The notes: generated by a model not told the origin, from the letters alone. 51,446 bases of DNA from OMOG01 sp041485845 (GCA_041485845.1 JBGPKH010000001.1:1-51446), one strand, 5' to 3'; positions 33,167 through 42,349 are shown, counted from the first letter of the stretch. Program-made: numbers and translations.

Positions 33167-33178
33167 ACCCGTCGGCTT

Positions 33179-34429
33179 TCAGCCGGCATTTGGCTGGCTG
33201 AAGGCCTGGCTGCCAGCCTGCCCCACCTTGCCGTCCCAGGCGTAAGTCTTCCCGTAACGGACCGCCAGCACACCCATCAGCGTGGGGAGCGTCGAGTAGA
33301 ATCCGGTGTCGATGCTGACGAGCGGATCCTGACGGCTCTTCACGCAGTCGAGGAAGTTGCGGACGTGCGCGTGGTCGGACGGCCCGCCGGCATAGGGGGA
33401 GCTCTGGCTGACCGGCTCAAACGGCGCAGCGGCGGCGGACCCGCGGGGAGCCGGGTTCGCGCGGAAGCGGTATCCGGTCCGGTTCACCTGAAGCCATCCG
33501 ACGGCGCCCAGGAAGTGGTTTCCCTGAACGTCGAAGTCCGGACTCTGGCGCACGCAGTTGGTGTAAGTCATGACGAACTTGGGATATTTCCAGGTGACCG
33601 CCATGGTGTCGGGCAACTGTTCGGGCAGGGGCGCGGCGCGGACGTACTGTCCCGACGCGCTGCAGGTGAGAGGCTCCTGCGCGTTCATGTACCAGTGCGC
33701 CACATCGGTGAGGTGCGTTCCCCAGTCGAGCAGCGTGCCGCCGGAATAGTCGTAGAAAGAGCGCCACGAGCGCTGCCGCATGGCAGTGTAGGGGCGGCGT
33801 TCGGCGGGTCCCTGGAAGAGATCCCAATCGAGGTCCGGCGGCGGATCGGTGGGCTCGCCGGCGGGCCGCGTATAGTTGCCCTGGTAGACGCACTCCACGT
33901 GGTACACGTTGCCAATCAGACCGTCCTGCACGCGTTTGGCGTTGGCCTGGAAGTGGTCCCAGGAGCGCTGCTGCAGGCCGATCTGCACGACGCGCTTGTA
34001 CTGGCGGACCGCGGCGCGCATCTTCTGGCCCACTTCGATGCTGTTGCTGAGCGGCTTCTCGCAGTAAGCGTCCTTGCCTGCCTGGCTGGCCTCGATGACC
34101 ATGGGGCCGTGCCAGTGATCGGGCGTGGTGATGAGCACCGCGTCGACGTCCTTGCGGTCGAGCACCTTGCGGTAGTCGGTGACGGGCTCGGGCTTGCTCT
34201 TGGTTTTCTCGCCCAGGCGGGCGGCCTGCTGCTCGCGCGTGGGCTTGAAGACGTCGCACACTGCCACGAGCTCCACGTCGGGAAAGTCGGTGAAGACTCC
34301 TCCGACGTAGCTGCCGCGGGTGCCGGCGCCGAGGATGGCAAATCGGATTCGATCGTTCGCGCCGATGGCGGAGCGCGAGAGAGCCGCGGTGGCAGCGGTG
34401 CTGACCAGAAACCTGCGTCTGCTTTGCAT
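33179..34429 (-). CDS. Tat-exported Gfo/Idh/MocA-family oxidoreductase
   Basis: A 416-residue protein. A Tat signal (SRRRFLVSTAATAALS) is followed by a Rossmann domain (RFAILGAGTRGSY). The family motifs are present: CDVFKPTR, VDAVLITTPDHWHGPMVIEA and AYCEKPLSNSIEVG (the EKP Lys). A C-terminal alpha/beta domain with LLDWGTHLTDVAHWYM (conserved Asp/His) follows. These exported NAD(P)-dependent oxidoreductases act on sugars or inositols and are abundant in Planctomycetes and Acidobacteria. The exact substrate is unknown. Nine bases separate it from the ThuA-like gene, so the two form an operon. Confidence 0.9.
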   Translation of the reverse strand: MQSRRRFLVSTAATAALSRSAIGANDRIRFAILGAGTRGSYVGGVFTDFPDVELVAVCDVFKPTREQQAARLGEKTKSKPEPVTDYRKVLDRKDVDAVLITTPDHWHGPMVIEASQAGKDAYCEKPLSNSIEVGQKMRAAVRQYKRVVQIGLQQRSWDHFQANAKRVQDGLIGNVYHVECVYQGNYTRPAGEPTDPPPDLDWDLFQGPAERRPYTAMRQRSWRSFYDYSGGTLLDWGTHLTDVAHWYMNAQEPLTCSASGQYVRAAPLPEQLPDTMAVTWKYPKFVMTYTNCVRQSPDFDVQGNHFLGAVGWLQVNRTGYRFRANPAPRGSAAAAPFEPVSQSSPYAGGPSDHAHVRNFLDCVKSRQDPLVSIDTGFYSTLPTLMGVLAVRYGKTYAWDGKVGQAGSQAFSQPNAG

Positions 34430-34437
34430 GTGATCCT

Positions 34438-35376
34438 TCAATTCACCTTGGGATGAGAAGTGGTGCTGCCTTCGGATCTCCGCATGGCCCACTTGATGGC
34501 TTCCAGATACATCTTCTGCACGTCGGGATTCTCCCACGCCTCGCTGGTGTGTCCGAGACTGGAATAGAAGACGCGGCCCTTGCCGTACATTTTCGACCAG
34601 GCGATGGCCTGATCCTTGTCGGGGCGGGTGGCAGCCACGCCGTACTGCGGGTTGGTGTAGTTGAGCTGCGATTCGTCGAGCCGCATGAGCACGTTCACCT
34701 TGTCGCGCGACCAGTTCTTCGGCGAATACATTTCGTCGTGAATGAAGAGTCGCGGCGGGAAGTGGCGCATGGCGGGGAAGGTGGGATCTTCGACGATCAC
34801 CGGCGCGTCGAAGGTTCCCCACGGGTGGGCTTGAAACCAGCCTCCGGTCATTTCGGCGAACTCCGGCCAGTCGTAGTTGGCGTCGATGGCGGCATGGGCA
34901 AGAACCAGTCCTTTGCCGTCATCGTGCACGAAGGCGAGCAGCGACTGCTTCTGTTCGTCGTCCAGTTTCCAGTTGCCGGTGGTATTGACGAACACCACGG
35001 CGTCAAACCAATCCAGGCTGTGGGCCTCGCTGGAGGGCGGCTTCTTGGTGACCCACTCCATGTCGGTCTTGATCTCGGTGTCCCAGACCTGGGAGTCCTT
35101 GCCGAGCTTCCAGAAGGTAGCAACGGCGTTGGAGGTGGAGCCGTGGTGGTAGCCGCGGGTCATACCGACCACCAGGAGGTGCTTCCTGGGAACGGGCGCG
35201 GGCCCGCCGCGTCCGCCGGGAACGGGAGTACCGCGGCCGCCACGGCCCGGCTGGGCGGTGGCGCCGGGAGGCTGGGGCTGGCTTTGCGGCGCCTGGGCTC
35301 GGGTGGCGCCGATCCAGAGAGCCGCTCCGCTCAACGCCAACAGCGTGGTGCAGGCTGATGTCGACAGTTTACGCAT
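34438..35376 (-). CDS. ThuA-domain secreted protein
   Basis: A 312-residue protein with a signal peptide (about 1-28) and a Pro/Gly-rich linker. The ThuA domain has a class-I glutamine-amidotransferase-like fold: HLLVVGMTRGYHHGSTSN, DWFDAVVFVNTTGNWKL, DDGKGLVLAHAAIDA, RLFIHDEMYSPKNW and AWSKMYGKGRVFYSSLGHTSEAW. ThuA-domain proteins accompany sugar-degrading enzymes and Gfo/Idh/MocA oxidoreductases; the founder is linked to trehalose use. The reaction is unknown. Divergent from the BNR-repeat exoprotein gene with 187 bp between starts. Confidence 0.88.
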   Translation of the reverse strand: MRKLSTSACTTLLALSGAALWIGATRAQAPQSQPQPPGATAQPGRGGRGTPVPGGRGGPAPVPRKHLLVVGMTRGYHHGSTSNAVATFWKLGKDSQVWDTEIKTDMEWVTKKPPSSEAHSLDWFDAVVFVNTTGNWKLDDEQKQSLLAFVHDDGKGLVLAHAAIDANYDWPEFAEMTGGWFQAHPWGTFDAPVIVEDPTFPAMRHFPPRLFIHDEMYSPKNWSRDKVNVLMRLDESQLNYTNPQYGVAATRPDKDQAIAWSKMYGKGRVFYSSLGHTSEAWENPDVQKMYLEAIKWAMRRSEGSTTSHPKVN

Positions 35377-35549
35377 GCGATCTGCCTTTCGGAACGCTTA
35401 TTCTCGCCGGTTTCACGTCCGGCGTCAAAGGGGTTCGGAGCTTGAGAACTGAAAATAACAGAGATTTCGCAACGGCGTCTCCCGATTCAGGACCTTCGCT
35501 TTGAGCGACGCTAAAAAGCCCCCCGCAGGGTCGTCCCGCAGCCTGGGTA

Positions 35550-35555
35550 TATAAT
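35550..35555 (+). promoter_or_regulatory. -10 element of the BNR-repeat exoprotein gene
   Basis: A perfect TATAAT ends eight bases before ATG 35564. No ribosome binding site fits in between, so a leaderless or near-leaderless transcript is likely. Confidence 0.45.
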
Positions 35556-35563
35556 GGCCCAAA

Positions 35564-38500
35564 ATGCGCAAACTACGTCTTACGGTGCTGATTTCGGCCG
35601 CTGCGGCTCTGTGTGCGGCCGCGGTGTACGATCCCTCGATCTTCGCCTCGCTGCAATGGCGGAGCATCGGGCCTGCGCGCGGCGGGCGATCCATCACCGC
35701 GGCCGGAAGTCCCAGCCGCCCGAATGAGTATTACTTCGGCGCCACCGGCGGCGGCCTGTGGAAGACCACCGACGGCGGCCTGACCTGGCGGGCGGTCACC
35801 GACGGCCAGCTCCACAGCTCATCGGTGGGCGCGGTGGCGGTTTCGGAATCGAACCCCGACGTCGTCTACCTCGGCATGGGCGAGACGGAGCTGCGCGGCA
35901 ACATCATGCAGGGCGATGGCGTCTACAAGTCGACCGACTCCGGGAGGACATGGAAGCACATCGGCCTCGCGGACACGCAGGCGATTTCGCGCATCCGCAT
36001 TCATCCGGCCAATCCCGATGTCGTGTATGTTTCGGCGCTGGGGCATCCGTACGGCAAGAACGCGGAGCGCGGCGTGTTCCGCTCCCAGGACGGCGGCGCC
36101 ACCTGGCAGAAAGTGCTCTATCGCAACGACCATGCGGGCGCGGTGGATCTGTCGATGGACCCGCACAACCCGCAGGTGCTTTTCGCCGCGATCTGGGACG
36201 CCAACCGGACGCCGTGGAGCCTGACCAGCGGCGGCGACGCTAGCGGCCTGTTCAAGACCACCGACGGCGGCGGCCACTGGACCGAGATCACGCGGAACTC
36301 CGGCCTGCCGCAGGGAATCGTTGGGAAGATCGGGGTCGCGGTCTCGGGCGCCGATTCCAATCGCGTGTACGCCATCGTGGAAAACGAGAACGGCGGCGTG
36401 TTCGTCAGCGACGACGGCGGTGCTGCCTGGAAGAAGGTCAGTGAGGATCGCAGCCTCCGCCAGCGCGCCTTCTATTACAGCCGCACCTACGCCGACCCGA
36501 AGGCCAAGGACACGATGTACGTGCTCAACACGGGCTTCTACAAATCCACCGACGGCGGCAAGACCTATCGGCAGCTTCGCCCGCCGCATGGCGACAACCA
36601 CGACCTGTGGATCGACCCCACGAATCCGCTGCGCATGATCAACAGCAACGATGGCGGCGGCAACGTCTCCATCAACGGCGGGCAGACGTGGACCGGCCAG
36701 CAGTACGCCACCGCGCAGCTCTACCACGTGGCGGTGACGCGCGACATTCCGTATCACGTGTGCGGCGCCCAGCAGGACAGCTCGACCATCTGCGTGCCGA
36801 GCTCGGGCGGAGGGGGGCGCGGAGGTGGCGGGGGCGGTGGCCGCGGCGCGGTCAACAGCTACAGCGTGGGCGGCGGTGAGAGCGGCTACATCGCGCCGCA
36901 TCCTACTAATCCCAACCTGTTCTATGCCGGCAGCCAGGGCGCGCTGCTCACGCGCTTCGACCGGCGCACCAGCTACTCCCGTGACATCCAGGTGTACCCG
37001 CTGTTCTTCTCGGGCGAATCGGCCGGCTCGCTGCCCGAGCGCTGGCAGTGGACCTTCCCCATCGTTTTTTCGCCGCTCAATCCCGACGTGATCTACACCT
37101 CGTCGCAGCACCTGTGGAAGACCACCGACGACGGGCACAGTTGGCAGAAGATCAGTCCCGATCTGACGCGCAACGATCCCCAGACGCTCGGCGATTCGGG
37201 CGGACCCATCACGCACGACCAGAACGGTCCGGAAATTTACGGGACCATTTTCACCATCGCGCCTTCGCGCAAGGATGCCAACACCATCTGGACGGGCTCG
37301 GACGACGGGCTGGTATACATCACCCGCGACGGCGGCAAGAACTGGAGCAAGATCACGCCGCCGGGGATGCCGGACTTCGGCCGCGTGAGCCTGATCGACG
37401 CATCGCCCCACAACCCCGCGGCCGCCTACGTGGCGGTGAAGAACTACCAGAACGACGACCGCAAGCCGTACATCTTCAAGACCGCGGACTTTGGCAAGAG
37501 CTGGACCAAGATTGTAAACGGCATTCCCGGCCACGACTACGTGCATGCGGTGCGCGAAGATCCGGGGCGGGCCGGGCTGCTGTTCGCCGGAGCCGAGCAC
37601 GGCATCTACGTGTCCTTCGACGACGGCGCGCAGTGGCAATCGATTTCGCTCAATCTGCCGGACACGCAGGTCTCGGACCTGGTGATCGAGGGGAAGGACG
37701 TCGTCATTGCCACGCACGGCCGCTCGTTCTACATCCTCGACGACATCACCCCGCTGCGGCAGCTTACCCCGTCGCTCGTGACCGAAGACGTGCACCTCTT
37801 CCGTCCGCCCGCCGCACAGCGCAACGTCAACGCGGCGCGCATCGACTACTTCCTGAGGCAGGCGGCCGATAAGATCGCGATCGACATCCTGGACGCCAAG
37901 GGACAGGCGGTGCGCTCGTTCACCGGCAGCCCGGAGGAGGACCGCAATCGCGCCGCGAGTGGGCGCGGGGGACGCGGCGCGGGCGGGGCAGGCGCGCCGG
38001 CCCCTGAGGATGCCGCCGCTCCCGCCGAGGGCGGCGACGATTTCGGCGGTGGAGGTGGTGGCGGCGGCGGACGCGGCGGAGCCGCTGCGCCACCCGTGCC
38101 GCGCAAGGCCGGCATCAACCACTTCCAATGGGACGGACGTTATCCCGGCGCCAAGACTTTCCAGGGCATGGTCCTCTGGGGAGGCAGCACGCAGGGACCG
38201 ATGGCCGTGCCGGGAACCTACCAGGTGCGGCTCACGGCCAATGGCAAGACGCTCAGCGAGATGTTCGAGATCCAGAAGGACCCGCGGCTGGACAACGTGA
38301 CCATCGCCGATCTCGCCGAGCAGTTCGCGTTGGCGATGAAGGTACGCGACAAGGTCTCCGTAGCGGACGAGATGGTGATCCTGGTCCGCGAGTTGAAGAA
38401 GCAGATGGACGACCGGCTGAAGAAGAACCAGGACGCCGCGCTCAAGACTGCCTTGGACAACTTCCGCGCGAAGCTCAGCGCGGTGGAGGAGGAGGTCTAC

Positions 38501-38776
38501 CAGGTGCGCAACCGCAGCGGCCAGGATCCGCTCAACTTCCCGATCAAGCTGAACAACAAGCTGGCCGCGCTGGGTTCCAGCGTCGAGCGCGGCGACGGCC
38601 AACCGACCGCCGCGTCGGCCGAGGTGTTCAAGGTGTTGTCCGACCGGCTGGCCGTGCAGAAGACCAAGCTCGATGCTACGTTGAAAACGGATCTGCCGGC
38701 GGTGAACAAGCTGCTGGCAGACCGGCGCCTGGATGCGCTGACGCCCACGACAACGGAATCGAAGGAAACCCCATGA
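35564..38776 (+). CDS. VPS10/BNR-repeat secreted protein
   Basis: A 1070-residue exported protein with a signal peptide (about 1-22) and many BNR-like beta-propeller repeats (TDGGLTWR, STDSGRTWKHI, SQDGGATWQKV, TTDGGGHWTEI, TTDDGHSWQKI, TRDGGKNWSKI). Two Gly/Arg-rich linkers (about 415-435 and 800-845) are low complexity. A C-terminal domain (HFQWDGRYPGAKTFQGMVLWGG, GTYQVRLTANGKT) and a coiled helix region end the protein. This sortilin/VPS10-like family is widely expanded in Acidobacteria and Bacteroidetes and is thought to act on or bind extracellular polysaccharide or protein; the ligand is unknown. Its stop overlaps the ATG of the next gene. Confidence 0.9.
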   Translation: MRKLRLTVLISAAAALCAAAVYDPSIFASLQWRSIGPARGGRSITAAGSPSRPNEYYFGATGGGLWKTTDGGLTWRAVTDGQLHSSSVGAVAVSESNPDVVYLGMGETELRGNIMQGDGVYKSTDSGRTWKHIGLADTQAISRIRIHPANPDVVYVSALGHPYGKNAERGVFRSQDGGATWQKVLYRNDHAGAVDLSMDPHNPQVLFAAIWDANRTPWSLTSGGDASGLFKTTDGGGHWTEITRNSGLPQGIVGKIGVAVSGADSNRVYAIVENENGGVFVSDDGGAAWKKVSEDRSLRQRAFYYSRTYADPKAKDTMYVLNTGFYKSTDGGKTYRQLRPPHGDNHDLWIDPTNPLRMINSNDGGGNVSINGGQTWTGQQYATAQLYHVAVTRDIPYHVCGAQQDSSTICVPSSGGGGRGGGGGGGRGAVNSYSVGGGESGYIAPHPTNPNLFYAGSQGALLTRFDRRTSYSRDIQVYPLFFSGESAGSLPERWQWTFPIVFSPLNPDVIYTSSQHLWKTTDDGHSWQKISPDLTRNDPQTLGDSGGPITHDQNGPEIYGTIFTIAPSRKDANTIWTGSDDGLVYITRDGGKNWSKITPPGMPDFGRVSLIDASPHNPAAAYVAVKNYQNDDRKPYIFKTADFGKSWTKIVNGIPGHDYVHAVREDPGRAGLLFAGAEHGIYVSFDDGAQWQSISLNLPDTQVSDLVIEGKDVVIATHGRSFYILDDITPLRQLTPSLVTEDVHLFRPPAAQRNVNAARIDYFLRQAADKIAIDILDAKGQAVRSFTGSPEEDRNRAASGRGGRGAGGAGAPAPEDAAAPAEGGDDFGGGGGGGGGRGGAAAPPVPRKAGINHFQWDGRYPGAKTFQGMVLWGGSTQGPMAVPGTYQVRLTANGKTLSEMFEIQKDPRLDNVTIADLAEQFALAMKVRDKVSVADEMVILVRELKKQMDDRLKKNQDAALKTALDNFRAKLSAVEEEVYQVRNRSGQDPLNFPIKLNNKLAALGSSVERGDGQPTAASAEVFKVLSDRLAVQKTKLDATLKTDLPAVNKLLADRRLDALTPTTTESKETP

Positions 38777-40257
38777 ACCGAAGAAACTTTCTCCACACCA
38801 CCGCGGCCGGCGCTCTCGCCGCCGCGGCCAGCGCGGCGCCGCCCGCTACCAACAAGATGATCGGCATCCAGGTGGGCGCCGTATCCTTCGTCGATGAAGG
38901 CGTCGAGAAGGTGCTGGATGAATTCCAGCAGGACGCCTCCATCAACACGCTCTTCGTGGCCACCTTCACCTACGGCCGCGGCATCGCGGGCCGGCAGGTG
39001 CCGGGCAATCCGCTGCCCGATCACGGCAAGCAGGAATACGATAACGGCAGCGGCCCGGGAACCTTCCACGGGGGATCCTACACCAAGATCCACTCGCAAT
39101 ACTACAAGGACACCGTCCTCCAGGATTTCCGCGCGCCGGAGTTCGGCGATTACGACGTCCTGGAGGCTGTCATCCCGTCGGCCCGCAAACGCGGGATGAA
39201 GACCATCTGCTGGTTCGAAGACGTGTGGAGCAACAGCGTTCCCAATGTACAGCAGGCGCAGGAGCGCAACTTCGACGGCACCCACGCCACCACCCTGTGC
39301 TTCAACAATCCCAACTACCACAACTGGCTGCTGGGAATGGTGGAGGACTACGCGCGGTCGTACGAGATCGATGGGATCATGTGGGGCTCCGAGCGGCAGG
39401 GCGCGTTTGCCAACGCTCTGCGCGGGGCGCATGGAGGGGCAGCCGGCAATCCCGTCAAGGTCACGTGCTTCTGTGAATTCTGCGAGCGCAGGGCGCAGCA
39501 GCGCGGAATCAACGTCGCGCGGGCGCGCGAGGGGTTCCAGGCGCTGGCCAACTTCGCGCAGGCGAGCCGCAACGGGCGGCGGCCGGTGGATGGCTACTAC
39601 GTCACCTTGTGGCGGTTGATGCTGAGGTATCCGGAGCTGCTGGCGTGGGAGATGCTGTGGACCGACAGCCTGCGCGACACCTACTCGGCGATGTACAACA
39701 AGGTGAAATCGGTGAAGGCGTCGGTGGGCGTGGGCTGGCACATCTGGCACAACAACTCGTTCAGCCCGATCTATCGCGCGGAGCAGGACCTCTCGGTGAT
39801 CTCGCCGTACTCGGACTTTCTGAAAATGGTGATGTACCACAATTGCGGCGGCGAGCGCATGGCCGGCTACATCCGCAATATCGGGCAGACCATGTTCGGC
39901 GACGTGCCGCACCAGGAGTTACTGGACTTCCACTATCGTGTGCTCGACTACAAGCAGGAGAAAAACCTGGAGCAGTTGCCGGTGACTGGCTTCTCCGCGG
40001 ACTACGTCTACCGCGAGGCCAAGCGGGCGCGCGAGGCGCTGAACGGGACGAAGACGCAACTGTGGCCGGGCATCGACATCGATATTCCGACCGCCCGCGC
40101 CTCCAGCAAGTCCGCTCCGGATGGGACGCGCGACGCCGTGCTCGCGGCATTCCGCGCCGGCGCCGACGGAGTGCTGCTCTCGCGCAAGTACTCCGAAATG
40201 AAGCTGGCCAATCTGCGGGGCGCCGGAGCGGCGATCAAGCAACTGGGTCTGGCATAG
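38773..40257 (+). CDS. Tat-exported TIM-barrel-like glycoside-hydrolase family protein
   Basis: A 494-residue protein with a Tat signal (MNRRNFLHTTAAGALAAAASA). The fold looks like a TIM barrel of the putative glycosidase/DUF4015 type: INTLFVATFTYG, KRGMKTICWFEDVW, WLLGMVEDYARSYEIDGIMWGSERQG, CFCEFCERRAQQRGI, ASVGVGWHIWHNN and GADGVLLSRKY. The D-G-I-x-W-G strand with the SER segment and the CxxC pair CFCEFC are notable, and the Glu in GSERQG is a candidate catalytic residue. It starts within the stop of the BNR-repeat gene (ATGA), so the pair is translationally coupled and probably works on the same extracellular material. Specific activity unknown. Confidence 0.7.
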   Translation: MNRRNFLHTTAAGALAAAASAAPPATNKMIGIQVGAVSFVDEGVEKVLDEFQQDASINTLFVATFTYGRGIAGRQVPGNPLPDHGKQEYDNGSGPGTFHGGSYTKIHSQYYKDTVLQDFRAPEFGDYDVLEAVIPSARKRGMKTICWFEDVWSNSVPNVQQAQERNFDGTHATTLCFNNPNYHNWLLGMVEDYARSYEIDGIMWGSERQGAFANALRGAHGGAAGNPVKVTCFCEFCERRAQQRGINVARAREGFQALANFAQASRNGRRPVDGYYVTLWRLMLRYPELLAWEMLWTDSLRDTYSAMYNKVKSVKASVGVGWHIWHNNSFSPIYRAEQDLSVISPYSDFLKMVMYHNCGGERMAGYIRNIGQTMFGDVPHQELLDFHYRVLDYKQEKNLEQLPVTGFSADYVYREAKRAREALNGTKTQLWPGIDIDIPTARASSKSAPDGTRDAVLAAFRAGADGVLLSRKYSEMKLANLRGAGAAIKQLGLA

Positions 40258-40272
40258 TAGGAAAGCCCTCCC

Positions 40273-40495
40273 GGCCCGATGCCGCTTATTTTAGGCACAA
40301 TCGGATGTTCGTCATTCATTGTGGGGCGGACCCCCTGGTCCGCGGCCCGACGCCCTCGTCGGCCTTTCGCGGAATACATGCGACGGATGGGATTGGGCGA
40401 ACAGCGGGACGGGGGCGTCCCGCGCGGACCAGGGGCGTCCGCCCCACGACTTGTGCAGAATTCCCGGCGCTGCCTAAAGTAAGCGGAATTGGGCC
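40273..40495. repeat. Nested inverted-repeat element
   Basis: Two nested inverted repeats lie in the 427-bp gap after the TIM-barrel gene. The inner arms (40321-40344 and 40423-40447) are nearly perfect, starting GTGGGGCGGA and ending GGTCCGCG with one indel. The outer arms (about 40273-40297 and 40471-40495) match at about 20 of 25 positions, with CCGCTTA and TTTAGGCA in common. The inner loop is about 78 bases. The structure is non-coding and looks like a MITE/REP-type repeat with a long palindromic end. The rest of 40258-40684 shows no gene. Confidence 0.65.
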
Positions 40496-40684
40496 TCCCG
40501 GCCTGTCCCGTTGATCGAAAGCAGGCCTCGTTTGCGCCCTACTGATTGATGGCCTGCCTTGCATCGATTCTCATCGGCTTACTCACGCAAGGGGATACCG
40601 GCGGAACGCGAGCGGCCCATCCTGCGTGTGGCGGAGGAACGGCACGCGGAACTGGCCAGTGACATTCGTTCCTAGGACGACCGC

Positions 40685-41047
40685 GTGGCCGAGACGGCGA
40701 TGCACCCCGTCGTCAAGCTCACCGCGATCCATCCGGATGTCGTGCAGGCTATCCGCGACGTGGCGCGCGACCTCGCCGGTGACATCCGGCGCTTCAATGC
40801 GATGCAAACCGGTGAAACCGGCTACGTCGATCTCGGCGCGCGCATCCGCGGCCGGTTCGGCGACTGGCATCGCGCCTGGTGGACCGTCCATCGCGTCACT
40901 GGCCTGGATGGCCGCCCGCCGCTCGAGGAGTTGCTGGCGCTGGCCAGGGTGCGTTCGGATAAGGGCTTCATGCAGGAAGTGATCTTGAACGCCGAAGCTC
41001 ACCTGGCTAGCCCGTCGAGCAGCAGGAGGATGTCGGAGCCGGGTTGA
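40685..41047 (+). CDS. Hypothetical protein, possibly the 3' part of a larger broken gene
   Basis: A 120-residue frame from GTG 40685: MHPVVKLTAIHPDVVQAIRDVARDLAGDIRRFNAMQ, then GYVDLGARIRGRFGDWHRAWWTVHRVTG and LDGRPPLEELLALARVRSDKGFMQEVIL. It has helical, amphipathic character. A coding-like in-frame region (AEERHAELASDIRS) lies just upstream across a TAG at 40673-40675. Its similarity to the following AIRDVARDLAGDI suggests a broken internal duplication. I recognise no family. The complementary strand also has an open frame but reads less like protein. Low certainty. Confidence 0.35.
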   Translation: MAETAMHPVVKLTAIHPDVVQAIRDVARDLAGDIRRFNAMQTGETGYVDLGARIRGRFGDWHRAWWTVHRVTGLDGRPPLEELLALARVRSDKGFMQEVILNAEAHLASPSSSRRMSEPG

Positions 41048-41059
41048 GTCACTCGCACA

Positions 41060-41344
41060 CTACACGACTCGCAGAATCTCCCGGCCGCCGCTTTCCCAGA
41101 GCTCGGTGTAGCCCTTCATTTTGGCCTTCCAGTCCGGATTGGACATGTAGTCCTTCCAGCGAGCTTCCATATCGGCGAAACTGTCGACCTCGGTCTCCAT
41201 GATTACGCGGTTGAATTCGCCGGTCATATCGGTGAGCACGCGGCTCTTGCCGGGCGCAGAGATCGCGCTGATCTCTTTCAGCAGGGACGCCAGCGGCCCG
41301 GCCTGTCCCGGTTTGGCGACAAAGTACTCTCGCAGAATATACAT
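41060..41344 (-). CDS. NIPSNAP-like dimeric alpha/beta-barrel protein
   Basis: A 94-residue protein: MYILREYFVAKPGQAGPLASLLKEI, then TGEFNRVIMETEVDSFADMEARWKDYM, SNPDWKAKMKGY and ELWESGGREILRV. The pattern of a beta strand with 'REY', a long helix, VIMETEVDSFA and DWKAKM is that of NIPSNAP and related dimeric alpha/beta-barrel proteins. These are cytoplasmic, often of unknown function; some act as small monooxygenases. It stands alone before the TPR gene. Confidence 0.7.
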   Translation of the reverse strand: MYILREYFVAKPGQAGPLASLLKEISAISAPGKSRVLTDMTGEFNRVIMETEVDSFADMEARWKDYMSNPDWKAKMKGYTELWESGGREILRVV

Positions 41345-41410
41345 GTGTTCTCCTCCGGAACACGATTATACCGGATGCGGAATTGGCCGGCGAAACCGCC
41401 TGCCCCACCC

Positions 41411-42349
41411 CTACCGGCGCCACTCGGCGATCTGTTCCCGCATCTTCGCCGCCTGCGGCCAATCGGGGTGGTGCTTCAGAAATTCATCCAGGTCGGCGGC
41501 GGCGGCCGATCGCTCACCACGCCGGAGGTGGATCTCCGCCAGGAAGAGCTGCGGGTGGGAGAAGTGGGCCGGGTCGATCTGCCGCGCCTGCGCGAAGTGC
41601 TTCTCGGCCAGTTCCATCTTCCCCAGCTCGAAGTAGGTCATGCCGAGTTGCGAATTGGCCAGCGCATCGTTGGGACGGGTGAGCACGGCGTACACGTTGT
41701 ACTTCCAGGCCTCGTCCAGGTTGTGCAGGTTGACCAGCACGCCTCCCAGGTTCACCAGCGGCTCGTACGCCCCGGGGTCGGCGTCCAAGGCTGCGCGAAA
41801 ACATTCCTCGGCGCGTTCGTAGTGGCGGGTCTGGTAGGCGATGGTTCCCAGATTGTTCCAGGCCGCGGAGAACTGCGGCGCGATCTCCACCGCCCGCTGC
41901 AAGCGCTTCACGGCGGAATCGATGTCGCGGCGGGCGAGGTCCTTCTGCGCGTCTTCGTACTCGCGCACGGCCTTTTCCGGCACCGCGAGCTGCTTTGCGG
42001 GAACGGAATGCCGGCGTCGCAAGACGTCAGCCACCACGAAGTCGGATTCCTTGAAGTTCAGGGTGAGTCGCACGCGCTGCCGCGCGTCGGCCGTGCCGGG
42101 GCCCACTTCCACGGTCTGGCGCGCTTCCCCGCGCCCGGGCACGAATATCGAAAGGGTGTAGGCGCCCGGCTGCAGTTTCTTGAAGGTGAACCGGCCGTCA
42201 TCGCTCAGGGTGGTAGCGACGAACGGACTGGCCACGCCGAATAGCGAGACCGAGGCCCGCCCTTCCGGTGAGAACCTTCCGGACAGTTCGTACGGCTGTT
42301 GACAGAAGGCCGCCACCACAAACAGAGCCGGCAACCACAAGCGAGTCAT
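41411..42349 (-). CDS. TPR protein with carboxypeptidase-regulatory-like domain
   Basis: A 312-residue exported protein with a signal peptide (about 1-17). A beta-sandwich of the carboxypeptidase-regulatory-like type (residues 20-95: LSDDGRFTFKKLQPGAYTLSIFV) precedes about four to five TPR repeats from 130 to the end (AVEIAPQFSAAWNNLGTIAYQTRHYERAEECFRAALDADPG...). Such proteins are common in Acidobacteriota outer-membrane or periplasmic assemblies and bind other proteins. The partner is unknown. Start 42349 is set by the signal peptide. Just upstream, short repeats of a CACGAATGAA unit occur at 42393-42419. Confidence 0.8.
   Translation of the reverse strand: MTRLWLPALFVVAAFCQQPYELSGRFSPEGRASVSLFGVASPFVATTLSDDGRFTFKKLQPGAYTLSIFVPGRGEARQTVEVGPGTADARQRVRLTLNFKESDFVVADVLRRRHSVPAKQLAVPEKAVREYEDAQKDLARRDIDSAVKRLQRAVEIAPQFSAAWNNLGTIAYQTRHYERAEECFRAALDADPGAYEPLVNLGGVLVNLHNLDEAWKYNVYAVLTRPNDALANSQLGMTYFELGKMELAEKHFAQARQIDPAHFSHPQLFLAEIHLRRGERSAAAADLDEFLKHHPDWPQAAKMREQIAEWRR

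Noticed and set aside
35819..38602. A 927-codon open frame opposite the BNR exoprotein
   Set aside because: Same reason: the plus strand shows clear repeat motifs and a signal peptide, while this frame has no domain and is His/Arg/Val-biased.
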